A stretch of DNA of 64,000 nt from Ustilago trichophora (Eukaryota; Basidiomycota; Ustilaginomycetes; Ustilaginales; Ustilaginaceae), in contig OOIN01000006.1 of assembly GCA_900323505.1 (NCBI GenBank), forward strand, positions 310,001 to 374,000, written 5' to 3'. The position numbers were made by a program, and so were the translations under genes. Each line of letters opens with the position of its first letter. The stretch's first letter is position 1. This document shows positions 10,101 to 20,840 of this stretch, one piece after another. The notes below the pieces were generated by a model, which ran no database searches, was not told the DNA's origin, and was given only the letters and a program-made list of their open reading frames with translations.

Positions 10101-13100
10101 GAGTAGGTCGAGTGTCAAAGTTGCGAGCAGCCTTCTCGGTCTTGATGGCACCGAGCAGTCGGATCATGTTGGTAAGCATGAGACGGTGAGCAAGCTCGGA
10201 CTTGTCATCGATACCGTCAATCTCTCGGCCATTCTCCGAGATGGCAGCGAAGGGCACGACAAAGTCGAGGTCGAGGTCGAGCGAACCGTAGATGTACTTG
10301 ACGAGGTTGTCGACGTCCTGCTTGGAAGCCTGGTTGAAGGGTACCACAGTGAGGGTGGAACCTCGCGAACCGACCTCCTGGTAGATGCGCTGGTAGTACT
10401 CAACGACGCTTCGGCTGTAGCTCGAAGTGGTGATGACAACGCGGGCACCACCGGCCAAGAGACCCTTGACAACCTCGACACCGATCGAAGCCTTGCCGAC
10501 ACCGGTAAGCAGGGCGTTGCGGCCCTTGAAGCTGACACCCTGGGTAGCCATCTCGGTGAGAATGTCGAGGTAGACCGAGGTGAGCTTTCGGCTGAGCTGC
10601 CACTGACCAGCCACCTTTCTCTTGACGTGGAGGAAGGGAGTGCGGTCCTCGGCGGCGGGAGCCTCGGGGACCTGAGGTCGCTGGGTGTTGGAGCTGAGAC
10701 GGCGGCTGCGAGGAGCCTGGCGGGCGGGTGCACGGGCCTGGCGGGCAGGGCCGAGCGATCGGACCACTTCGCTGTACAAGCTCTTGATGGTGGCCTTGCT
10801 GAGCTTGCTGACTGAGGGCTCGTTGCGGATGAGGGTCCAGAGCTTGGCAACGTTCTCCTGGGCCTTGTCGAGGTTGACCTGGCTGCCAGCGCCGAGCAAG
10901 CGGCTACCAGCGGCCATCTCCTTGACATAAGCCTCGAGCTTGCGAACACCGGCACGCTTGACCTCGCTGTAGGCGATGTTACCGCGAGCGTCGATCTCGG
11001 TGTGAGGAGCGGTGGGAGCGTGGACCTCCTTGTAGACGGCATCCTCGGCGCAGGCCTCGCGACAGTTCTCGATGAGCTGTTGACCGTACTCCTTGGCGAG
11101 GGCATAGGTGGGGCCCTTGTTGGCGTCGATCTGGTCAATATGGAACTGCATGTATCGGAGCAGGCTGGGATCGGCACGGTTCATGAGGGTGATGCAACGA
11201 GCGGTGATCTCGCGGTCGACGGTGGTGAGTCGGCCGTAAATGATGTCGTAGAGCAGAGTCATGGCGTCCTGACGAGCCCAGTTCCAGTACGAGCTAAAGT
11301 GTCGGACCTTCTTCTCGGTGAACTTGGGCAGAATGCCGTTGGTGTAGAAGTCACCGTGCTCGGCAGCGATGGCGTCGAGTTGAGCCTGTGCAGCCTCGAG
11401 CTCAGCCTTGGTGCTCTCGGCGAGACGGCCACTGGCTCGGCCATCCATGTTGAGGTAGCGCTCGAGCACCTGGATCTGGCGACGGACATGGTCGTCCTGC
11501 TGAGCCTTGAGCTTGTCGAGCTCCTCGCTGCTGATGGCAACACCACCCGATCCGCCTCCTCCGCCACCGGCGCTAGCCTGGCTGAGGCTGATACCGGCGA
11601 GACCGGCGTAGGTCTGAGCGACCGAGTCGAGCCAGGCCTTGGCCTCAGCCTCGGAGCCGAGACGCTTGGCAGGCTCCATGGTGATGGCGACGAGCAGAGC
11701 ACCCTCGACACGGCCGGCACCAAGACCCCAGGCCTTCTGCAAGTGCGACTTGACAGCCGAGAGGTTGAATCCACCAGGCAGCTTACCACCAACAGTTCGG
11801 GTCACCAAACCAGAAGTGGTCTTGCCGAGGGTACCGCTGTAGCCGGCCTGGAGGGCACCGCCGAGCTCCTCGAGAGGCAGCTCCTCACCTCGCTCGGGAA
11901 GGTTACCGAATTCTGTAAGTCGTAGTGAAGAAATGATCAGAAGAGGAGGAGGTCAGTCAATGAACGGTATAGGGAAGGAGACGAAACGTCGCGCGATCGT
12001 CGCGCTTCTGAAAACACTTACCAGCCAAGAGATCCGAAACAAGCTCGTTGCTGAGAACGGACTTTCCACCGACTGAGTCCTTGATGGACTTGGAGAGAGG
12101 AACCTCGGAGATGCTCTTCTTGAGCTTCTGAGCCAAGATGGCGCGGACAGTGTCGACAGCCTTGAGAGGCTCATCGGGCACCTCGGCAGCAGCAGCACCG
12201 CCAGCAGCAGGAGCAGGAGCGGCGGCAACAGGGGCAGCAGCAGCGACAGGAGCAGCAGCAGCGGGAGCGTCGGCGGCGGGAGCAGCCTCGGCCTCGCTCT
12301 CCTCGTCAGCAAACGAGTAGTAGAGAGCCTCCTTGTCCTTGCTGGAGCAGAGCATCACACGCTTGCGGCCCTGGGCGAGGTCGACAGCCGAGTATTTGAG
12401 AGCCTGAGTACGCTTGGCCATGCCCACGAGGGTGGGGCTGGGTCCGAACTCGACGAGCCTCTCAAAGTTGTAGTCGGTGAAGAAGATGTCCTGGGTCTCG
12501 ATCCAGCGGACGGGCGAAGCGAACTGGTAGGCAAGCAGCTCGACGACGAGGGTGGCAGTGAGCCTCTGTACCTTTTCGGGCGACTCCCACTCGTCCTTCT
12601 CCCAGTTCTTGAGCACCTTGTCGAGACGGGGCGAGTCGGTCTGGGCAAAGATGAGCTCAGCGTACGACTTGGAAAGCTCGAAGGGAGCGGCGACCAAGTT
12701 GGGAATGTAGCGGCCAACGAGGAGCTGAGGTCGGATAGCATCGACGTTGATACGCTTCGAGAGGTAGGATCGGAAGGGAGCAACACCACCGGTGAGGTAG
12801 CGCGAGTGGAAGGGCACATCGATACCGGGAAGAGGGATGGTGGCGAATCCACGCTTGAGCTCGATGCGGCCCTTCTTCTCCTCCTCGACAGCAGCAGAGA
12901 GAACCTCGCGAACGATCTCGGCGAGCTTCTCGCGCACCTCCTCGATGGGCATGATCTCGTTGAGCTTCTTGAGGTCGATCTTCTGGATCTTGATAAAGTT
13001 GAGAACGTTGCCGAGGGTGGTGAGCGCCACGAGGTCACCGGCAGTGACGTACTGCTGACCAGCGACGTTGTGGTTGACAATCTGCAGCAGACGGCCGGAC

Positions 13101-16100
13101 TCCTTGCTGATCGAGTCGACGATCTCAGCAAGAGCCTGACCAGCGAAAGCAGGGTTGCCATCCCCGACGATGCGGATCGGGTTGCAGGCCATCATGGCGT
13201 AGTTGGAAGCGCCTGTGACGGGGTCACGCTGCACACAGTTCTGCATCGAGAGACCACGGTAGAAGACAACGTCACAGAGCGACTTGACCTCGAGAACGCT
13301 GGCAACGGCAGCAAGCGAAGCATACTCTCCGAGCGAGTGACCGGCGAAAGCGGCGTCGGGAGTGATGAGGCCTCGCTGCTTCATGTCGCGGAAAGCGCTG
13401 AGCTCGACAAGCACCAGCGCGATCTGGGCGAACTGAGTAGCAAAGAGCAGACCCTTGGGCGACTGGAAGGTGTAGCTCTGGCTCGACGAGGTGATCTCGG
13501 GGAAGAGGGGGAGCGTGACCGTGTTGCCATCGGCATCGGTCGACTCGTACGTCATCGACATGTATCGCTCGCGGATGGTGTGACCGCGGACACCACCAAA
13601 GTGGATGGTCTTAGTGAGCGGGTTCTGGTTGATGATCTCGAGGATGCTGAAGCCCATGGTGCTTCGCAGGTGACCATCGGCCTCGTCCCAGAGCTCCTTG
13701 GCGGTAGGGCTCGAGTTGTACAGGTCCATACCCATGCCCTGCTCCTGCGAACCTTGACCGGTGAAGACGTAGACAGTGGCGGGCTGCTTGACCTCAGCCT
13801 GGCCGTCGATGACCTTGTCGCCGTTCTGGTTGAAGGTCTCGACCTTGATAACCTTGTTACCATCACGCTGGGCGATGTGGCGCAGCTTGACAGTGAGCTC
13901 ATCACCGGGGAGCACCATGCCGATAAAGTTGGCCTCGAACGAAAGGCAGCGGTCGGGGTAGCCCTCGGCAGCCACGACCTCGACAAACTTGCGCGAAGCG
14001 GCGCTCGAGAAGAGACCGTGGGTGATGGTACCGGGGAGCGAGGCGAACGAAGAGAAGTAGGGGTTGATGTGGATGGGGTTGAAGTCGCCCGAGACGTTCG
14101 AGTAAGGCTCGTTGGTAGCGGGAGCCACGAAGGTGGTGGGGACGTCCGAGGCACCGATGGTGTAGCCGGTCTCGAGAGGAGCGACACCACCGGTCGAGGC
14201 ACCGCCGTTACGCTTGATGTACTCGATAACGGGATTACCGTAGCTGATGGCATCGGCAGTGTACTCGATCTCACCAACCTTGATCAGGTCGTCCTTGTAG
14301 TCGCGGACGTAAGCACCGCCAGTGACCTCAACATCCGAGTACGAGGTGCTGTCCTTGTACTTGAGCAAGCTCTGGATGTTGAAGTGGAGAACGGTGCCGG
14401 GAGCCAGGGGCTGGGGAGCAACCCAGTCGAACCACTCCTTGGCGAGGAGCACAGTGGCATCAGCCTTGGTCTTGATCTCAAGCGTGAACTCGTTCTGCGA
14501 GGTCTCGAAGCAAGTGTTGAAGTCGGTGAAGCGGCCTCGGAAGAAGAAGCTCGAGACGACCGAGATGACGGGCACAAAGTCGCCGCTGGCATCCTTGCGC
14601 AGGACGGTACCGGTGACGCTGACCGACTTGCCAGTGTCGGAGATCTTGATGCTGCTGGCGTGGGCGGTGGCGGTGCAAACATCGCCGGCGCGCAGGGGAC
14701 GAGCATCGTCGACCACCTTGAACGAGTTGCTCAAGTGGACGAGGCTGAGCAAGTCAGCGTCGCAGCTGGCCATGAGCGACTGCATGATCGCCTCCCAACC
14801 AGCAACGATGGCAAAGTCCATGGGAGCCTGGCCCTTGGTGAAGACCTCGCCGCGGTTCTCGACGATGCGGCAGAAGTTGCGGATGGCCGACTCGTCGAGC
14901 GACTTGACGGGGCTCTTGAACTCCTTGGCCGAGGCGAGCTGAGCGGCAGCAGGCATGTCGGCGTGGAACCAGAGCTGCCAGTAGAACTGCTTGATGCGGT
15001 CGTTGCGACCGTCCATGATCTCGTGGATCGAAGCAAACGGCTGGTCAGGGCGGTAAGTGAAGTAGAAGTGGAGGGGAACTGACTCGCCGAGACGCTCCTC
15101 GAAGAGGGTCACCTGGATCTGAGCCGAGTCGGGCGACTTGATGATCTCGAGCGCCTTGAAGCTGTCGTCATGACGGCCGTACGAGCGGGCAGCACCGAAG
15201 AGGGTGAGGCTGAGCGGCTCGCCATCGGCAGCGTAGGCGATCTTGGCAGTCTGGTTCTTGCGGGGAGCGAGCATGCGCAGCATCGGGTTGTCGGCGTAGT
15301 TCTTGCCCTGGACGACGCTGACGTTGCGCAGAAGAGCACGCAACCAGCTGGTGCGCGAAGTGGCAAGGACCTCGAGCCACTCCTTGGTGTCGGGCACCTG
15401 GCTGCCAATCTTGAGCGTCTTGGTGTTGCCCTCGACCGAAGCCTCGACACCGGAGCGGGCGTAGAAGTCGGCCTCCTCGATGGCAAGAGGATCGCTCGAG
15501 ACGTAGTCGGCAACGGGAACCTTGGACTCGTCGTTGTCGTAGTACTTGGCAAGGACCTTGGCGATGAGCTCCTTCTCAATGTCGCCGAGCATCTCACCAG
15601 CGGGAACGTTGGCCTTGGTGCAGTGCTGGACGGCAACGGAGCCCTGGAGGATGATGACCTTCTGGGCATCCTGACCGACGACAGCGTCGAGGTCCTCAGA
15701 CTGCCAGAGCGAGTCCTTCTTGAAGAGGGTCTGGAAGTTGTCACCAAGCTCGGGGATGAAGGGAACGGGCTTCTGGCCACGACGCTGGCAAATGGTGAGG
15801 AAGTATCCAACGTCCTCGGCAGCGAGACGAATCTCCTTGGCACCAGTGTACTCGGCGAAGAAGGTGTCGACGAATGCCGAGGGCTCCTTGTCGAGGACCG
15901 AGTAGCTCTGGAGGAGCGACTCCTTCTTGCCGGCAGTCTCGATACCAGCGAAGCGCTCCTCGACACGTCGGATCCAGTCGCCAAAGAGCTTCTTGAGCGA
16001 AGGGTCGATCCACCGGCTCTGGTGGCTGACAAAGAGAAGCTGGAGCATGCGTCGGGTGACCTCCTCGTAGGTCATGTCGGCGACGTTCATGAGCGCAGTA

Positions 16101-19100
16101 CCGTCGAGCTTGGCAGGGAACCAAGGCTTCTGGAAATCCTTGTTGAGACGCTCGATGAGCCAGCTCTTCTTCTCGGAAAGCCAGACACGCTGCTTCTCAC
16201 GGGGAAGCGAGAAGAGCTGATCGTCGAGCTGGCGCCACAGGGCGGCGGCGCGGTTGTGGACGTAGCTGATGGCTTCGCCAAGCTCCGAGTTACAGGTGAT
16301 GGTACCACCAGCGCCCTTGCCGTAGGTGTCCTGCCACTTGTCGTCGCCACAGCCAGGGGTGTCGACGAGAAGCTGCTTGACGGCGTCGGCGGTGGCAGCC
16401 TCCTTGGCAACCAGCATCCACGAAGCGAAGAGGAAGGCCGAGAAGGGCATGGGAGCGTAGCCGAGCTTGACCGACCACTCACCGGTGAGGTAAGGCCAGA
16501 CACCCTCTGCGTCACCGAAACCGGAACCACCAACGAGGATGAGGTTCTTCTGCTTGCGCAGGCTGGCGTAGGTCTGCAAGATGGGCTGGTGGAAGTCCTC
16601 AGTCGAGTGGTGACCACCAGCACGACCACCGGTCCATTGGCAGATAATCTTGAAGTCGGGGTTGGCAGCGGCGATGGCAGCCACGGCGCGGAGACCATCA
16701 GCGGTACCGGGCTTGAAGCCGACGTACTCGATACCGGCGGCCTTGAGACCGTCGATGATCTCCTTGGCCTTCTCGGTAGAGGGAATACCGGCAGCAACGG
16801 TGAAACCCTTGCAGGGGAATCCCTCGCGGCGCATCTGACCCCAGAGAGGGTATTGCCAGCCGAATCGTCGCTGGTCAATGAAGAGACCGTTGAGCTCAAG
16901 GCCGTTACCGGGCTCGAGCTTGGCGAGGATCTCATTGACACGCTTGCGGAGACCGGCCTCGCTGTGGAGTCCACCGCCAGCAAGCTCAATGACGTAGCCG
17001 GCGTTGAGGACGGCAGCGTTGATGTTGGCGCTGACGGTGGTGGGGGTCATACCACCGACCATCAGGATACCGCGACCAGTGGTGCGCGAGAAGGGAGTGT
17101 CGATCTTGATACCGTTCTTGGTCCTGATGAGGCGGGGGGACCAGACATCCTCCCAGCGCTCCTCGAACTTGACGGCGGTGGCACTGTAGAGCTCGCTGCT
17201 GCGGGCGTGGGTACCGCTGGGGATGACGATCCTGACGCCACGACCCTCCAGGATACGGGCCGAAAGACCACCGATACCCGAGAGACCACCGGTACCAAAG
17301 TCGATGAGGTGGGTGGCAGTCTTGGGGAGGTCGGAAGCCTTGGACCAGTAGATGTGCTTGGTGAAGATCTGGTCGGCGATGCTCTTGAGGATGTCCTCGG
17401 AGCGGTAGCTTGCGATGTCCGAGGCGTCCTCGGTGTTCTTGACAGCGACCTTGAGCTCAGAGGCATCCCAAACGGTGGTGCGACCAGCGTAGTCCTCCTG
17501 AAGCATCTTCTCGGTGGCGCCAACAAGGTAGCTCGAGTGGTAAGGAACACCGACGGGCAGGAAGTTCATGCGGAAGACGGCCTTGCGCTTGCTGAAGGGT
17601 GTCTTGCCCTGGTCAGCGCCAGAGTCGGCACGGATGGCACGAAGGCTGCCGACGAGACCGACGAGAGCCTTGGGGAAGCCGGTGACGATGAAGGCACGGG
17701 GACCGTTGAAGAGCGAGATCGAGACGGCCTGGGACTCGGGGAGGTGCGAGTTGGTCTTCTGGATGTGCTTCTCGAGGATGTTCTGCTCGAGGCCGGTGAC
17801 AGCCAGCATTGGGGTGGGCTCGCCTTCGCCGCCTTCGATGGTGTCCTTGACGAGCGCAGGGTCGATGGCGAGGGTTGGGAAGAACTCCTGGCCGCGCTTG
17901 CCGATGTGGAAGAGGAGCTCGAGAGCCTTGGCAACGTTGGCGTTGAACGACTCGAGGCTGTCGGAAGCGGAAAGGACAACGGCAGAGATGATGCCCTGCG
18001 AATGACCAGTGGCGCTCTTGATCTGCGATCGGAACTCGGCGGGAGTGAGACCCGAGGCACGGATGCTGACGAGGAACTGGGTGATCTGGGTCAGACCGAT
18101 CAGGGGCAAGCTGAGAGGAACGCTGGCGAGGTACGAGACGGCAGGCTCAGGAGCGGCACCAGTGAGCCATCCGAGAACGTTGAGGCCGTGGGTGTAGTAG
18201 CTGGCAAAGCCCTGCTTGACGGCATCCTGGACGAGCTTGTCGAAGACGGGCTGAGTCGACTCGAGCAAAGGCTGAACCAGAGGTCGGTAGGTGTCGAAGA
18301 GAGTCTGGAGCTCCTTGAAGTAGGCCTGTGAGGATCAAAAGCAGGATACAAAGTCAGCAATCTGTCGTGAAGTCGACTGTAAGAGATATCGAATCGGGCC
18401 AAATGTAGCATGAAATTCATCACAGCTGAAAGCTCCAACGTCCAGCATCCAATAGCTTGCAATGCCAACCACACCACCTCTATCAAGAAATGTTACGATT
18501 GGCGTCGTTTCGCTATTCGACAACCTCGACGCATTTCGGTGTTTCGTGTGTTCCTGCGCCCTTTTCTGTTCTTGGCCTTAGAGCCAGGTTTTTTTGCCCG
18601 ACAATTGACCGAGGCCCGAAAAAGTCTTGCTTTTTCTGGCTGCTAGGTCACACGGCGAAACCGACATCGCCCACCTCCACTGTTGCAACATCTGAACAAG
18701 CTGCAGGGTCGCGTCTGGCTTTGGATCTAGCCGAAAAGGTTTTGAGAACTTTGGTTTTTGGTCTGTCTCTTTTGGCTTGCAGGCAGGCCAAAGGCAGTGT
18801 TGTCGTCGATGCGAGCGAAGTATCCAAAAATGTTTCGGAAATCGCGCGTCATCCACGTTTGAGCTTTGCCCATGCTGTGCCTGTCTGTGCGTCGAAAAGG
18901 GTTTCGCCGACGACTCCGATTTCCCAAAATTTTTGGGAAAAAAGAAGACCAGAGAGGAAGACGCGAAGCGAGCCAGAAACAAAAAGGCGTGGGGAAGAAA
19001 AAAAAAAGCGCACTCGGCAAGATCCGCCATGCTGCTCTGCTGCCTCGCGGCTTTGGCCTCCACGCGTTCGCTAAAAAGACAAGATCCAAAAATCCGAAGC

Positions 19101-19933
19101 AACTCCAAAAAAAAAAAAATCCAAAATGTCGAAAACCGAAAACCGAAAGCCCGACCGATGACAGCTGACGATGCTATGATGCTCTTGCTCCTCTTGCGAA
19201 GGGCAGAGCGCCAAGCTCGGTGGTACAACTGCCAAGTAGCTTGCTTGTAGGCTGACGAGAGAGGAATAGGAGAAAGAGGAAACATGTGGTGGAAATGGAA
19301 AAAACTTACCTCGTTGTTGCCCTGGCCACCAAAGACGGCGTGAACCTCGGCCTTGTTCTGAGCAGAGAGAGAAAAGAGCTTGGGGGTGACGAGCGAAGGC
19401 TTGGCCTTGCCGGCGGTCTCGAGCTGAACGTAGGCCTCAAAGTAGCTTCGCAGGACGGGAGTGCGGAGATCCGAGTCGATCGCAGCGACGAGGTCGTGGA
19501 CGCTGCCGTGTTCAGCAAGGAACTCCTCGTGGAAGTGAGCCCAGGCGTGGTGAAGAAGGTTGAGCTCGTGGCTCGAAGTCTTGACGGAAGCACGCGAGGC
19601 AAGGAAGCCGAGGAACTTGGCAGCAAGGTTGATCTTGGCCTCACCGGCTGCCTTCTCGGCAGCGCCGGCGACCTCCTGCTCCTCCTGGACCTCGAGGACG
19701 TCGGTGACCTCGGGCGAGGCAGCAAGCGATCGCTGGAACTCTTCGCGAAGGACGTCGGCGACGATCCAGGCGTCGAAAGGCTGGGATGGGACAGGAATCT
19801 GCACCTCGAGACCCGAGGTGGAGGCGATGGTCAGAGCACGGAGGAGCGCGCCGTTACCAGTGCCATTGCCGCTGCTCTGGCTGGAGAGCTCGACGTAAGA
19901 GTCGTCAGAGGGTGCGTTCTTAATGCTCGACAT
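7162..19933 (-). CDS. FAS: Fused beta-alpha type I fatty acid synthase
   Basis: Exons 19933-19310, 18325-12022 and 11912-7162 join to 11,679 nt, exactly 3,892 codons plus stop. It makes long-chain acyl-CoA from acetyl- and malonyl-CoA in the cytosol. Domains in order, approximate residues: SAT/acetyl transferase (GHSQG, Ser ~317), enoyl reductase (GGSGFG ~807), hot-dog dehydratase (NPIHINP ~1624), malonyl/palmitoyl transferase (GHSLGE, Ser ~1869), Ala/Pro linker, one acyl carrier domain (GGKS, Ser ~2296), ketoreductase (LLTGVGKASIG ~2776; Tyr in GLYGESK ~2933), ketosynthase (GACATA Cys ~3396, His in SAHMTA and GHAKGG), and C-terminal phosphopantetheinyl transferase (GIDCE ~3779). Most fungi split these between Fas1 and Fas2; here both are one chain, with the seam inside MPT. 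ATG 19933 has A at -3; the frame upstream has no ATG. Strong codon bias fits high expression. Confidence 0.97.
11913..12021 (-). other. 109-nt intron 2 of the fatty acid synthase gene
   Basis: GTAAGT donor at 12021, TTACAG acceptor at 11913. It splits the acyl carrier domain just after the phosphopantetheine serine helix; splicing joins LLA with EFGNLPERGEELPLEEL, which matches the expected carrier-domain sequence. Confidence 0.93.
18326..19309 (-). other. 984-nt intron 1 of the fatty acid synthase gene
   Basis: Phase-0 intron with GTAAGT donor (19309) and TCACAG acceptor (18326), branch-like CTGAC about 30 nt before the acceptor. It falls after codon 208, between GGQGNNE and AYFKELQ, a junction that reads continuously across the acetyl transferase region of other fungal Fas1 proteins. 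It is four to twelve times longer than most introns in this window. On the coding strand it is T-rich with several T runs, and the exon-1 frame stays open into it until 18578. No convincing snoRNA or independent gene was seen. Confidence 0.88.
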
Positions 19934-20468
19934 GGTGTCTTGTTTGAGATGAGCGGAAAGTCGAAAGGGTTGAGTCAAAGTCGAAGTCGGAGCAAAGGAG
20001 CAGAAGCGAGCTGGTCGTCAAACAGCAGGCAATCTGGATTGAGTTTGCTGTAAAGTCTTCGAGGGAAGGGTAGATGAAGCAAATCGAATCAAGGAGCTCT
20101 CTTTCGTGGTCGTCGAATAAGAGAAGCGGAGGAGTCGATTGAAGAGGTGTCAAGCTCGAACGTTCCAGTCGTCAGGTGGAAGCGATAAGCAGGATGATGA
20201 TGATGATGATGGAAAGATTGAGAAGAGAGGAGGAAGTAGCCAATCCCGTCGTCACTCGGTTTTAGCAGAAAAGGCGGTTACGAATGGTGCAGAGCGTCTT
20301 GAAGAGCACACTGCGATCGGACAAGGGGGGATGGAGTGAAGAGGTGATGATGATGATGGTGGTGGAGTGGTGGCAAGAAAAGATGGGCCGGAAGACAGGA
20401 TCAGAAGTCTTGAGATACAAAGAGCCAGGCAGACCAAGTGACCTTGAACTGTGAACCAACACCAAACA

Positions 20469-20472
<4 letters not shown>

Positions 20473-20520
<48 letters not shown>
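20473..20520. repeat. (GA)24 microsatellite
   Basis: Perfect purine dinucleotide tract of about 48 nt on the plus strand, 540 nt upstream of the FAS start codon (so CT-rich on the FAS sense strand). Confidence 0.95.
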
Positions 20521-20521
<1 letters not shown>

Positions 20522-20794
20522 AATGGAGGGGCAGAAAGGCTGAGCCCCAACAAGCGGCCGCACAGTCCCCGCAACACAAAAAGACACACACAAAGACATC
20601 AACGGCCAAAAAAAAAAAAAATCCACCCACGAGAGACAGCCAAAATGAAATACTGTCGTTACAGCTAGATTGAATTTTTATTAAAATAAAATAATCAAAA
20701 AAAAATCCGGTCAGCAGCACCGCTCAAGTTTTACACAGAAGAAAGGGTTCAACATCGGAATCTGTGCTCACCAAGGTTTCGCCCCAGGGAGAAG

Positions 20795-20796
<2 letters not shown>

Positions 20797-20835
<39 letters not shown>
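20797..20835. repeat. (TC)19 microsatellite
   Basis: Perfect pyrimidine tract of about 39 nt on the plus strand, the reverse complement of the (GA)24 tract 276 nt away, so the two can base-pair. Confidence 0.95.

Positions 20836-20840
<5 letters not shown>

Noticed and set aside
8032..18331. Very long antisense frames within FAS (up to about 1,050 codons on the plus strand).
   Set aside because: They mirror the strongly biased codons of the sense gene, which rarely give stops on the opposite strand; the sense strand has full catalytic motifs and antisense products are low-complexity.
18354..18423. Box C (GTGATGA) and box D (CTGA) about 60 nt apart on the FAS sense strand, resembling a C/D snoRNA in the intron.
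   Set aside because: The flanks do not form a proper terminal stem, no C'/D' boxes are seen, and the CTGA coincides with the likely branch point of the intron.
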